Below are positions 26,332 through 34,807 of a DNA stretch of 64,000 bases, piece after piece (position 1 is the first letter of the stretch; the number at the start of each line of letters is the position of its first letter). The position numbers and the translations under genes were made by a program. Source of the stretch: Deltaproteobacteria bacterium (GTDB lineage: Bacteria; Myxococcota_A; UBA9160; UBA6930); assembly GCA_016875395.1 (NCBI GenBank), contig VGRF01000018.1, forward strand, positions 1 through 64,000. Reading direction: 5' to 3'. The notes beneath the pieces are model-generated. The model was given only the letters and a program-made list of their open reading frames with translations. It was not told where the DNA came from and searched no databases.

Positions 26332-27492
26332 CTACCCGCGCGCCTTCCGCAGCTCCCCCAGCACCGGCGCCATGCGCGCGAGCGCCTCGCGGATCGCGTC
26401 CTCGATCGCGGCGTAGCAGAAGCGCAGGGAGCCCTCGCCCGCGGCGCCGAAGTCGACGCCCGGCGTGCAGGCGACCCGCGCGCGCTCGAGCAGCGCGCTC
26501 GCGAGCGCGACCGAGTCGCGGCCGAAGGCGCGCGCGTCGGCGAACACGTAGAAGGCGCCGGCGGGCTCGCGCGCGACGCCGAAGCCGAGCGCGCGCAGGC
26601 CCGCGACGAGCAGCGCGCGGCGCTTCGCGTAGGCGGCGCGCGCAGCGGCGACGGTGGGCGCGCCCTCGCGCAGCGCGGCGACGCCGGCGAGCTGCACGAA
26701 CTCGCTCGCCGAGATGAACAGGTTCTGCTGCAGCGTCTGGAGCGTGCGCATCGCCGCGCGCGGCGCGATGGCGTAGCCGAGGCGGAAGCCGGTCATCGCG
26801 TAGCGCTTCGAGAAGCCGTCGAGCACGAAGGCGTCGCTCGCGACTTCGAGCGCGCTGGTCACGCGCGCGCCGTCGTAGACGAGCCCGTCGTAGATCTCGT
26901 CGGAGACGAGCGGCACGCCGAGGCCCGCGAGCGCGGCCATCACCTCGCGCGACTGCACGGCGCCGGTCGGGTTCGCGGGCGAGCCGATCACGATCGCGCG
27001 CGTGCGGGGTGTGATCGCGCGCTTCACCGCGTCGGGATCGATCGCGTACCCGCTCGCGGGATCGCACGGAACGGCGACCGGCTCCACGCCCACGAAGCGC
27101 GCGAAGTTCGGGTAGCAGGCGTAGTGCGGCGCGGGGATGATCACCTCGCTGCCGCGCTCGCACAGCGCGGCAAACACCATCAGCAGCGCGGGCGACGTGC
27201 CGCTCGTGACGAGCACGCGCTCGGGATCGACCGCGACGCCCGTACGCGCGCGCTTGTCGGCCGCGATCGCCTCGCGCAGCTCGGGCAGGCCGACGCTCGC
27301 CGTGTACTTCGTGCGGCCCGCGGCGAGCGCCGCCTGCGCCGCCGCGATCGCGGCCGGCGGCGGCGCGAAGTCCGGCTCGCCGATCTCGAGGTGAATCACG
27401 CTCGCGCCGCCGCGCTCCATCGCCATCGCGCGCTCCATCACCTCCATCGCGAGAAACGGCGACAGCGCGCGAATCGAGTCCGGGATCTGCAT
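26332..27492 (-). CDS. Class I/II PLP-dependent aminotransferase
   Basis: 386 aa fold-type I aminotransferase (AspC/AlaT-like). Motifs: HLEIGEPDFAPPPAAIAAAQ (about 34-53), KYTASVGLPELREAIA, PAPHYACYPNFARFVG, VIGSPANPTGAVQSREVM, the aspartate strand LVSDEIYDGLVYDG and the PLP lysine in FSKRYAMTGFRLGYAI. The terminal Arg motif SLRFCYAA is close to the usual substrate-carboxylate arginine site. Its first codons (MQIPDSIRALSP) are repeated about 184 bp upstream as MRIPDSIRALSP in a decayed partial duplication. Substrate not resolvable. Confidence 0.9.
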   Translation of the reverse strand: MQIPDSIRALSPFLAMEVMERAMAMERGGASVIHLEIGEPDFAPPPAAIAAAQAALAAGRTKYTASVGLPELREAIAADKRARTGVAVDPERVLVTSGTSPALLMVFAALCERGSEVIIPAPHYACYPNFARFVGVEPVAVPCDPASGYAIDPDAVKRAITPRTRAIVIGSPANPTGAVQSREVMAALAGLGVPLVSDEIYDGLVYDGARVTSALEVASDAFVLDGFSKRYAMTGFRLGYAIAPRAAMRTLQTLQQNLFISASEFVQLAGVAALREGAPTVAAARAAYAKRRALLVAGLRALGFGVAREPAGAFYVFADARAFGRDSVALASALLERARVACTPGVDFGAAGEGSLRFCYAAIEDAIREALARMAPVLGELRKARG

Positions 27493-27557
27493 GGCGCGCG
27501 AGTAGAGCAGATCGAGGACGCTGGGGCCGCGGGCGAGCCGCCGAGCGACGGCGATGC

Positions 27558-27617
27558 GGGGACGTTCCGCAAGTAAGTAAAGAAGGTCCGCACTTTACTT
27601 TCTTGCGGAACGTCCCC
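27558..27617. repeat. Dispersed hairpin repeat, GGGGACGTTCCGC family, copy 3
   Basis: Arms start GGGGACGTTCCGCAAGTAAG and end CTTGCGGAACGTCCCC; the inner stem adds AGTAAAG against CTTTACT. It lies upstream of the aminotransferase start, within the tandem duplication. Confidence 0.9.
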
Positions 27618-27742
27618 GGCTCTTGCGTCCCCGGCTTTTGCGGCGAGAGCGCGCGAATCGAGTCGGGAATCCGCATGGCGCGCGAATAGACCAGATCGAG
27701 GACGCGGGAGCCGTGGGCGAGCCGCCGAGCGGCGGCGAATGC

Positions 27743-27802
27743 GGGGACGTTCCGCAAGTAAGTAAAGAAAGTCCGCGCTTTACTTTCTTGCGGAACGTCC
27801 CC
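27743..27802. repeat. Dispersed hairpin repeat, GGGGACGTTCCGC family, copy 4
   Basis: Nearly identical to copy 3, with the centre AAGTCCGCGC instead of AGGTCCGCAC. It lies between the duplicated aminotransferase fragment and the divergent ccm operon. Confidence 0.9.
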
Positions 27803-27950
27803 GGCTTTACGTCCCCAGCTCCATCTGCCCATCCCCAGTTTGCCCGCCCGTAATCCGCGCACCCGCTGCGCCATCGTGCTGGCGTCGTGTGACGAAACTC
27901 ACGGCCCGCCGCGTTGCCCGCTCCGCGCGCTCTCCCTAGCTTGCTCGGCC

Positions 27951-28391
27951 ATGTCGAAGGGCCTTCAGATCGCGGTTGGCGCCCTCCTCGTCGCCGGCCT
28001 GCTGGTGTGGTTCGGCGCGTCACGCAGCGGCGAGGACGCGTTCACGTACTTCCAGACCTTGGGCGAGTTCCAGGCGCGCGGCGCGGTGGGCGAGCCGGTG
28101 CGCGTTCACGGCTACGTCGCCCTCGGCACGATCGAGCGGGACGTCGCCGCAAAGCGCGTCACGTTCGCGGTGCAGGAGAAGGCGCCGCACGCAGGCGGGT
28201 CGCCCGACGGCGCGCTCGTGGTCGAGTACGCGAGCCTCGAGACGCCGGACTTGTTCAAGGACGGCGCCGAGGTGGTGGTCGAGGGGAAGCTCGCGCCAGG
28301 CGGCACTTTCCACGCGACGAACCTGCTGGCGAAGTGCCCGTCGAAGTTCGAGGCGAAGGAAGAAGCGGCGGCGCGCGCACAGAACGTCTAA
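27951..28391 (+). CDS. ccmE: Cytochrome c maturation heme chaperone CcmE, Cys-type
   Basis: Membrane-anchored periplasmic protein that binds heme covalently and passes it to CcmF. 146 aa: membrane anchor LQIAVGALLVAGLLVWFGAS (about 5-24), then an OB-fold with VHGYVALGTIERDVAAKRVT and VVVEGKLAPGGTFHATNLL. The usual heme-attachment HxxxY is replaced: the motif reads LLAKCPSKF, Cys at 129 and Phe at 133. A Cys-type CcmE (CxxxY) defines the variant System I* known from Desulfovibrio and archaea; here even the Tyr is changed. First gene of the ccm operon; ATG 27951. Confidence 0.9.
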   Translation: MSKGLQIAVGALLVAGLLVWFGASRSGEDAFTYFQTLGEFQARGAVGEPVRVHGYVALGTIERDVAAKRVTFAVQEKAPHAGGSPDGALVVEYASLETPDLFKDGAEVVVEGKLAPGGTFHATNLLAKCPSKFEAKEEAAARAQNV

Positions 28392-28430
28392 CGATCCGCT
28401 GGCGCCCGCAGGCGGCGCTTCGCCGCGCGC

Positions 28431-28474
28431 AGCGAGCCGCAGGCGAGCGAAGTCCACGCGGTAGCAGCGGAGCC
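28431..28474. repeat. Dispersed AGCGA repeat copy between ccmE and ccmF
   Basis: GCCGCGCGCAGCGAGCCGCA then GGCGAGCGAAGTCCACGCGG and TAGCAGCGGAGCC. It fills most of the 90-bp gap between ccmE and ccmF, in an operon whose other junctions overlap. Confidence 0.75.
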
Positions 28475-28481
28475 ATTTCTC

Positions 28482-30434
28482 GTGAGCGATCTCGGTTACT
28501 ACGCGTCTCTCCTTGCCCTGCTCGCTGCCGGCGCCGCCGCGGTCGCCGGCGCGATCGGCGGCGTCACGCGCTCCGAGGAGTGGGCGACCGTCGCGCGCCG
28601 CGGCATCTACGGCTTGTTCGCACTGACCAGCGTCGCGCTCGCGTGCCTCTTCTACGCCTTCGCGACGTTCGATTTCCAGCTCGAGTACGTCTCCCAGAAC
28701 GCCGCGCGCACGATGCCCACGCACTATCGCCTCGCCGCGGTGTGGGGCGCGCAGGCGGGCTCGCTGCTGTTGTGGACGTGGATGACCGCGGCCTACGCGG
28801 CCATCGCGATCACCGTGCAGCGCCGCGAGCGCGCGCTGATTCCGTGGGTGTGCCTCGTCCTCGGCCTCAACGCGGCGTTCTTCCTCGTGCTGCTGAACTT
28901 CGTCTCGAACCCGTTCGAGAAGCTGCCGGCGACCCACGTGATGTCCGACGGCAACGGCATGAACCCGCTGCTGCAGCACCCGGTGATGATGATTCACCCC
29001 CTCGTGCTCTACCTCGGCATGACGGGCTTCTCGGTGCCGTTCGCCTTCGCGCTCGCCGCGCTCGCCTCCGGTCAGCTCGGCACGACCTGGATGCGCGTGA
29101 CGCGGCGCTGGACGCTGTGGGCGTGGTGCTTCCTCTCGATCGGCATCCTGCTCGGCGGGCGCTGGGCCTACGAAGTGCTCGGCTGGGGCGGCTACTGGGC
29201 GTGGGATCCCGTCGAGAACGCCTCGTTCATGCCCTGGCTCGCGGGCACGGCCTACTTGCACTCGGTGATGGTGCAAGAGAAGCGCGACATGCTGAAGATT
29301 TGGAACTTCGTGCTGATCGGCCTCACTTACGGGCTGTGCTTGTTCGGCACGATGATCACGCGCGCAGGGCTCGTCAGGTCCGTCCACGCCTTTGCCCAGA
29401 CCGAGATCTTCGGCGTGCTGTTCGCGTGGTACGTCGGCGCCGTGCTCCTGGCGTTCGTCGTGGCTGTGCTCTGGCGCGTGCCGCAGCTGCGCTCGCCGAA
29501 CCGGCTCGAGTCCGTCGTCTCGCGCGAGGCGAGCTTCGTCATCAACAACTGGCTGTTCATGGCGATCCTCGCGGTCGTGTTCTTCGGGACGCTCTACCCG
29601 AAGTTCTCGACGCTGATCCAAGGCAAGGAAGTGCTGTTCGGGCCGCAGTGGTTCGACCTCTGGCTCGCACCGATCGGCATCGGCCTGCTCTTCCTCACGG
29701 GCGTCGGCCCGCTGCTCGCGTGGCGCCGCGCGACTCCCGCGAACCTGCGCCGCCAGCTGATCTTCCCCGCCGCCTGCGGCGCGCTCACCTTCGCGGCGCT
29801 GCTCGCGCTGTTGGGGACCGACGAGTGGCTCGCGGCGCTGACGTGGGGTATCGCGGCGCTCGTCACGGGGACGATCTGCGAGGAGTTCTGGCGCGCGACG
29901 AAGGCGAAGATGCGCGGCGGCGACTCCGCGCCCAGCGCGCTCGCGAAGCTGTTCCGCATGAACCAGCAGCGCTACGGCGGCTACGTCGTGCACCTCGGCG
30001 TGGTGTTCTTCTTCATTGGCTTCACCGGCCAGGCCCTCGACACCGAGCGACTCGAGAACCTCGCGCCCGGCGGCACGCTCGAAGTGCGCGACTACAAGCT
30101 GAAGTACCTCACGGCTGAGCCGATCCTCGGCGAGCACCACGGCGGCGCCGAGGCGCGCCTCGCGCTCTACAAGAACGACGAGCCGCTCGCGACGCTCACG
30201 CCCGAGAAGCGCATGTACTGGCTCGAGCAGCAGCCGAATTCGATCCCAGCGGTCTACTCGACGTTCGCCGAAGACTTCTACGTGATCCTCACCGCGATCG
30301 AGCCGAACGGCTCCGCCACGCTGAAGGTGTTCGTGAACCCGCTCGTGAGCTGGATCTGGCTCGGCGGCCTCACGTTCGTGATCGGCACGGTGCTCGTGAT
30401 GTGGCCGCACCCACGCCGCGCAGCCGCCGCGTGA
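28482..30434 (+). CDS. ccmF: Cytochrome c heme lyase subunit CcmF
   Basis: Large inner-membrane protein that takes heme from CcmE and attaches it to apocytochrome c. 650 aa, about 15 hydrophobic segments. The tryptophan-rich WWD-type region reads LGWGGYWAWDPVENASFMPW (about 233-252), and HYRLAAVWGAQAGSLLLWTW and FGTMITRAGLVRSVHAFAQT are further family motifs with conserved His. GTG start at 28482. The stop overlaps the next gene's ATG (TGATG). No CcmH or CcmG gene is in the window, consistent with the System I*-like CcmE. Confidence 0.95.
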   Translation: MSDLGYYASLLALLAAGAAAVAGAIGGVTRSEEWATVARRGIYGLFALTSVALACLFYAFATFDFQLEYVSQNAARTMPTHYRLAAVWGAQAGSLLLWTWMTAAYAAIAITVQRRERALIPWVCLVLGLNAAFFLVLLNFVSNPFEKLPATHVMSDGNGMNPLLQHPVMMIHPLVLYLGMTGFSVPFAFALAALASGQLGTTWMRVTRRWTLWAWCFLSIGILLGGRWAYEVLGWGGYWAWDPVENASFMPWLAGTAYLHSVMVQEKRDMLKIWNFVLIGLTYGLCLFGTMITRAGLVRSVHAFAQTEIFGVLFAWYVGAVLLAFVVAVLWRVPQLRSPNRLESVVSREASFVINNWLFMAILAVVFFGTLYPKFSTLIQGKEVLFGPQWFDLWLAPIGIGLLFLTGVGPLLAWRRATPANLRRQLIFPAACGALTFAALLALLGTDEWLAALTWGIAALVTGTICEEFWRATKAKMRGGDSAPSALAKLFRMNQQRYGGYVVHLGVVFFFIGFTGQALDTERLENLAPGGTLEVRDYKLKYLTAEPILGEHHGGAEARLALYKNDEPLATLTPEKRMYWLEQQPNSIPAVYSTFAEDFYVILTAIEPNGSATLKVFVNPLVSWIWLGGLTFVIGTVLVMWPHPRRAAAA

Positions 30435-32224
30435 TGCTCCGCCGCGCGCTCACAGTCCTCATCGCTCTCGCTCTCGCAGCCGGCGCGAGCGCGGAGGGCG
30501 AAGCTCCGCCCGACGTGCCCGCCGGCGAGGCGCGCATCAGCGGGCGCGTGCTGAAGGGCGAGACGACCACGCCGATCGCCGGGGTCGAGGTCGTGCTCTA
30601 CGCGCTCAGCGCCGACGGCGTGCCGGGCCTGCGCCGCGCGACCAGCGATGCGAGCGGCGCGTTCGCGTTCGAGAAGATCTCCGGCTCGGCGCAGATCGCG
30701 TATCTCGTCGGCGCGCGGTACGAGGGCATCCCGGTTCCGGGCGGGCGCATCGCCTTCGAGCCGGGCCAGACGAGCGCGACTGCGGACATCCGCGTCGCGC
30801 CGGTCTCGCGTGATCTCTCCCGCGTTCGCGTGCGCGCGCAGACGCTGCGCCTCTATCGCGAAGCCGAGGGCCTGCGCGTGGAGGAGACGCTCGACATCGA
30901 GCAGACGGGCGCGGAGATCGCGCACGCGCCGAAGGATGCGCGCGCGCGCGTGATCGCACCGGTGCGCGCGACGCTGCCGGCGGGGGCCTCCGACTTCCGC
31001 ATGCCGCTCGGCGTGATTCCCGAAGGCCTCGAACGCGAGGGCAGCACGGTCCGGTACTTCGGCCCCTTCTATCCGGGCCGCCAGGATCTGGTGTGGGCCT
31101 ACCGCCTGGGCGCGGCCGAGACGACGCCGGACGGCGCGAGCTTCCGCTTCGCGTTCACGCCCGCGGCCGGCGCCGAGAGCGTCAGCGTGCTCGTTCCGAA
31201 CGAGGTCCGCGCGTTCAGCGCTCCCGGCCTCGCGAGCGAAGGCGCTGCCGACGACAACGGCCGCAGCGTCACGCGCTACAGCGGGGCGCCCGCGCGAGGC
31301 CTCGAGATCTCGCTCGTCGCGCAGGCGGCGCGGGTCGACCCGAACGCGCTCAGCACGCCCGAAGTGCAGATCGTCGTGCAGGCCGACGACGCAGCGATGA
31401 CCGTGAGCGAGATGCACCTGCTGCGCGCGACGGGCGACGGCCTCCTGCTCGGAACGCCGCAGGCGCCCCTGCTGCGCGTGCCGCTGCCCGAGGGCGCGAG
31501 CGACGTGCGCTTCGGCAGCGAGGCGAAGGGGCTCGAGTTCGCGCCGGGACCCGGCGGCGCCGTGGACGTGCTCGGCAGCTTCGCGCCGGGCGAAGCGCCG
31601 GTGCAGATCGCGTATCGGCTCGCGGTGCCTGCGAGCGGCGCGCGGCTCGCGCGCGAGTTCGGCGTGCGCGTCCCGCTCGTGCGCGTGTTCGTGGTCGATC
31701 ACGGGCGGCTCGCGCCGAGTGCCGAGCGCCTTCACCGCGCGCGCCCCGTGCGCACGAACGATCTCAACTACCTCGCGTTCGAGGCCTTCGACGTCGCGCC
31801 CGGCGAGCGGGTCGCTCTCACGCTCGGCGCGCTCCCGCCGCGCAGCAGCGCGAGCCCGACTGCCGCGCGCGCGGTCGCAGCGCTCGGCGCGCTCGCGCTC
31901 GTGTTCTGGCTGCTGCGCCACGTGACGACTCGCGCGGCCGCGGAGCCGGCGGCGGCCGCCGAGCCCGAGCGCAACGAGCGCGAGGCGCTCTACGACGCGA
32001 TCCGCGATCTCGACCACGACTTCGAGACAGCGAAGGTCTCGGCGGAGGATCACGCGCAGCTGCGCGGCGAGCTGCGCGCGAAGGCGGCGGCGCTGATCGC
32101 CGCGCAGGAAGGTGCGCCCGCGCCAGCCGAGCAGCCGCGCGCGTGTCCGCAGTGCGCGGTCGCAGCGGCGCCAGAGCACCGCTTCTGCGCGAGCTGCGGC
32201 ACGCCGCTCGGGTCGCCCGCGTGA
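30434..32224 (+). CDS. Ccm-operon membrane protein with CcmI-like segment and C-terminal zinc ribbon
   Basis: 596 aa. Signal peptide MLRRALTVLIALALAAGASA, a carboxypeptidase-regulatory-like beta domain (ARISGRVLKGETTTPIAGVE, about 32-51), a long periplasmic beta-rich region, then a single membrane helix (about 478-495, ALGALALVFWLLRHV). The cytoplasmic tail has EREALYDAIRDLDHDFETAK followed by VSAEDHAQLRGEL, resembling the CcmI/CcmH 'DLD.D...GK.S.EDY' helix, and ends in a zinc ribbon ACPQCAV...FCASCGTPLG (CxxC x2). It overlaps ccmF and ccmA (GTGA), so a role in cytochrome c assembly is likely. It may stand in for the missing CcmH/CcmI; that is inference. Confidence 0.75.
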   Translation: MLRRALTVLIALALAAGASAEGEAPPDVPAGEARISGRVLKGETTTPIAGVEVVLYALSADGVPGLRRATSDASGAFAFEKISGSAQIAYLVGARYEGIPVPGGRIAFEPGQTSATADIRVAPVSRDLSRVRVRAQTLRLYREAEGLRVEETLDIEQTGAEIAHAPKDARARVIAPVRATLPAGASDFRMPLGVIPEGLEREGSTVRYFGPFYPGRQDLVWAYRLGAAETTPDGASFRFAFTPAAGAESVSVLVPNEVRAFSAPGLASEGAADDNGRSVTRYSGAPARGLEISLVAQAARVDPNALSTPEVQIVVQADDAAMTVSEMHLLRATGDGLLLGTPQAPLLRVPLPEGASDVRFGSEAKGLEFAPGPGGAVDVLGSFAPGEAPVQIAYRLAVPASGARLAREFGVRVPLVRVFVVDHGRLAPSAERLHRARPVRTNDLNYLAFEAFDVAPGERVALTLGALPPRSSASPTAARAVAALGALALVFWLLRHVTTRAAAEPAAAAEPERNEREALYDAIRDLDHDFETAKVSAEDHAQLRGELRAKAAALIAAQEGAPAPAEQPRACPQCAVAAAPEHRFCASCGTPLGSPA

Positions 32225-32934
32225 GCGAGCTGGTGCGCGCGCGCGGGCTGGCCAAGCGCTTCGGGCCCCTCGCTGCGCTGCACCCCCTCGACCTCACACT
32301 CGCGGCCGGCGAGACGCTCGCGCTGCTCGGCCCGAACGGCGCAGGCAAGTCCACGCTTCTGCGCCTCCTCGCCGGCCTCGCACGCCCGAGCGCGGGCGCG
32401 GTGGAAGTCGTCGCCGCGGCGTCGCGCCCGGAGCAGCGGGCGGCCGTGGGCCTCCTCGCGCACGCAACCTTTCTCTATGGGCAGCTCACGGCGCGCGAGA
32501 ACCTCGCGCTCGCAGCGAAGCTCTACGGCGTGCGCGACCCGAACGCGCGCGCAGCGGCGCTGATCGCGGCGCACGAGCTCGCGCCGGTCGCGGAGCGCGC
32601 GGCGGGCGCCCTCTCGCGCGGCTGGGCGCAGCGCGTCGCGATCGCACGCGCGCTCGTGCACGAGCCGCGCCTGCTCTTGCTCGACGAGCCGTTCACCGGG
32701 CTCGATCCCCGCGCTGCCGACAAGCTCGCGGAGCGCCTGTCTGCGCAGCGCGGCGGCGGGCGCGCCGCCGTGCTCGTCACGCACGAGCTCTCGCGCGCCG
32801 CGCAGCTGGCAACGCGCGCGCTCGTGCTCGTGCGCGGCCGCGCGCGTGAGCTGGCCGCGGACGCGCTCGCGAGCGCAGGCGCGCTCGAAGCCGCGTATCG
32901 CGACACGGTCGCAGCGCTGGAGACGGCGCCGTGA
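32221..32934 (+). CDS. ccmA: Cytochrome c maturation ABC ATPase CcmA
   Basis: ATPase that, with CcmB-CcmC-CcmD, releases holo-CcmE. 237 aa. Walker A LLGPNGAGKSTLLRLLAGL (about 37-55), a CcmA-type signature ALSRGWAQRVAIARALV (SRGWAQ in place of SGGQ), Walker B LLLLDEPFTGLD and H-loop VLVTHELSRA. GTG start overlapping the previous stop and the next GTG overlapping its TGA: the whole ccm unit is translationally linked. The Ala-rich C-terminus ends ALETAP. Confidence 0.92.
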   Translation: MSELVRARGLAKRFGPLAALHPLDLTLAAGETLALLGPNGAGKSTLLRLLAGLARPSAGAVEVVAAASRPEQRAAVGLLAHATFLYGQLTARENLALAAKLYGVRDPNARAAALIAAHELAPVAERAAGALSRGWAQRVAIARALVHEPRLLLLDEPFTGLDPRAADKLAERLSAQRGGGRAAVLVTHELSRAAQLATRALVLVRGRARELAADALASAGALEAAYRDTVAALETAP

Positions 32935-33596
32935 GCGCGCTGCTTGCCGTGCTCTGGAAGGACCTCGCGACCGAGTGGCGCAGCCGCGACCGCTTCGCCG
33001 CGATGCTCGTGTTCTCGGTGCTGGTCGTGGTGGTGCTCTACTTCGCCGCGCCGCCTTCGATCGACGCGAGGCTGAACGGGTACGTGCCGGGGCTGCTGTG
33101 GGTCGCGTACTTGTTCGCGGGCGTGCTGGGCATGAACCGCGCCTTCGCCGCGGAGCTGGAGAACGACGCGCTCTCCGCGCTCGCGCTCGCGCCCGTCGAC
33201 CGCGGCTTTCTCTTCCTCGGCAAGGCGCTCGCGAGCTTCGTCGTGCTCGCCGCAGTCCAGGCGATCACGGCGGTCGTGTTCGCGCTGGCGTTCGGCCTCG
33301 ATCTCGCGCCGGTCGCGCTGAAGCTCGCGGCCGTGGCGGGGCTCGGCGCGTTCGGCATCGCCTGCGCCGGCACGCTGCTCGCCGCGATCTCCGTCCGCAC
33401 GCGCTACCGCGAGGTGATGCTGCCGCTGCTCCTCTTGCCGCTGCTCGTGCCCGTGCTGCTCGGCGCGGTGCGCGCCACCACGCAGCTGCTCGCGACCGGG
33501 TCGCTACCGTGGCCACCCGTTCAGCTGCTGCTCGTCGCGGACGCGATCTACCTGATCGTGTCGTTCTTGTGCTTCGAGTACGTGCTCGATGAGTGA
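32931..33596 (+). CDS. ccmB: Cytochrome c maturation permease CcmB
   Basis: 221 aa, six hydrophobic segments. The N-terminus LLAVLWKDLATEWRSRDRFA with the following AMLVFSVLVVVVLYFA is the classic CcmB start. LLWVAYLFAGVLGMNRAFAA and LSALALAPVDRGFLFLGKAL are also diagnostic. GTG 32931 overlaps the ccmA stop. It forms the membrane part of the CcmAB complex needed to free heme-loaded CcmE. Confidence 0.93.
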   Translation: MSALLAVLWKDLATEWRSRDRFAAMLVFSVLVVVVLYFAAPPSIDARLNGYVPGLLWVAYLFAGVLGMNRAFAAELENDALSALALAPVDRGFLFLGKALASFVVLAAVQAITAVVFALAFGLDLAPVALKLAAVAGLGAFGIACAGTLLAAISVRTRYREVMLPLLLLPLLVPVLLGAVRATTQLLATGSLPWPPVQLLLVADAIYLIVSFLCFEYVLDE

Positions 33597-33599
33597 GGC

Positions 33600-34289
33600 G
33601 TGAGGCGGATGCAGCAGTGGAAAACATGGACGGCCGCCGCCCTCGCCGTGCTCGGCGCGTGGTGGCTGTACGCGGTCTGGCAGGCGCCTCTCGATTCCGT
33701 TCAGGGCGTGATCCAGAAGATCCTCTACGTCCACCCGCCCCTCGCCTTCGCCTGCTACGCGGGCTTCATCGGCGCCGCGATCGGCGGCGCGCTCTTCCTG
33801 GCGCGTGGCGACGAGCGCTTCGACCGCTTCGCTGCGGCGTCCGCCGAGGTCGGCGTGGTGTTCGCCACGCTGATGCTGGTCACCGGCCCCATATGGGCGA
33901 GGGGCACCTGGGGCAAGTGGTGGACTTGGGACCCGCGGCTCACCGTGACGCTGATCCTCTACCTCACGTACGTGGCCTACCTGCTGCTGCGCTCGTTCAC
34001 GGAGGGCAGCGAGCGCGCGGCGCGCTTCGCGGCGGTGTACGGGATCCTGGGCGCGGCGCTGATCCCGCTGAACTACTACGCGATCGAGCTGTTCGGGAAC
34101 CGCGCGCTGCATCCCGACAACCTCGGGCGCGGGAGCCTGGGTGAGGGCATGGGGCTTCCGTTCCTGCTCGGCGTGCTCGCGACGTTCGCGGCCTTCGCGT
34201 TCCTGCTGGTGTGGCGGGTCGAGCTCGGGAACCTGCGCGCCGCGCGCGCCGAGCAGCTCGCCCTCGCGGCCGAGCGGGAGGACGCGTGA
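33600..34289 (+). CDS. ccmC: Cytochrome c maturation protein CcmC
   Basis: Loads heme onto CcmE. 229 aa, six membrane helices. The WWD domain reads RGTWGKWWTWDPRLTVTLIL (about 101-120), and the flanking ligand His is in KILYVHPPLAFACYAGF (about 40-56). The second His candidate is in NRALHPDNLGRG. GTG 33600 and ATG 33609 are both possible starts (4 codons apart up to MQQ); neither has a clear ribosome site. The stop overlaps the ccmD GTG. Confidence 0.93.
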   Translation: MRRMQQWKTWTAAALAVLGAWWLYAVWQAPLDSVQGVIQKILYVHPPLAFACYAGFIGAAIGGALFLARGDERFDRFAAASAEVGVVFATLMLVTGPIWARGTWGKWWTWDPRLTVTLILYLTYVAYLLLRSFTEGSERAARFAAVYGILGAALIPLNYYAIELFGNRALHPDNLGRGSLGEGMGLPFLLGVLATFAAFAFLLVWRVELGNLRAARAEQLALAAEREDA

Positions 34290-34411
34290 GCTACTTGATC
34301 TCCGCCTACGCCGTGACTTTGGGCGCGCTGCTGGCCTACGGGGTTCAGCTCCGGGTGAGTGCGCGGCGACTGCGCGAAGAAATCACGCGCGCCGAGTCAA
34401 ATCGCGGTTGA
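34286..34411 (+). CDS. ccmD: Small heme exporter subunit CcmD
   Basis: 41 aa, GTG start at 34286 overlapping the ccmC stop (GTGA). One membrane helix (YLISAYAVTLGALLAYGVQL, residues 3-22) followed by a basic cytoplasmic tail RVSARRLREEITRAESNR, exactly the CcmD pattern. It holds CcmE to CcmABC. Identification depends on size, topology and position at the operon end. Confidence 0.85.
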   Translation: MSYLISAYAVTLGALLAYGVQLRVSARRLREEITRAESNRG

Positions 34412-34807
34412 CGCTCGCGCGCGCGCGGCGGTACAAACCCGAAGCCCATTTCCGCTCCGCCTTCAGCGCTCGTTGCCCCTCCCGACGCCGTCTCCCCCTC
34501 TCGTTCCATGCTCCGGACGCCGTCTCGAGGTGCGAAGAAAGCTGCGGCGTCGCGGGCCGATTCGGCAGCGGTGGGCGGTTCGTTTCTCAACCTCGCGCTT
34601 CGACTGCTCTCGCCCTCTTGGAACGAGCTTCGGTCGCGGCGGCAACTTCGACGCAATCCCAACCCCCAACCCCTTCCCCCAACAACTCGACTCGCCACGG
34701 CGCTCCCCCCAACCCCTCGCGTGGCACGGTGCTCGCATTCGTCCCGCCTCGTGCGGCGCGCGTACGAGCAGGGCGCCGCGGCAATCGACCGGAGGCTCCC
34801 CACTCCC
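34412..34807. other. 396-bp region without a recognised gene
   Basis: Between ccmD and the zinc-ribbon gene. It is pyrimidine-rich and less GC-rich than its surroundings, with runs such as CCCCAACCCCTTCCCCCAAC (near 34661-34685). A reading frame continuous with the downstream gene exists but has no conserved look. It probably contains the leader and promoter of the gene at 34808; no clear hairpin or riboswitch was recognised. Confidence 0.5.

Larger units (their letters stand above)
27458..27805. repeat. Tandem partial duplication of aminotransferase 5' end plus hairpin
   Basis: Bases 27458-27620 and 27642-27805 are similar copies, offset 184-185 bp. Each carries the complement of the first aminotransferase codons, a GAGGACG/GAGCCGCCGAGCG stretch and one GGGGACGTTCCGC hairpin. 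The upstream copy (27642-27805) has no downstream reading frame, so it is a non-coding remnant. Confidence 0.85.
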
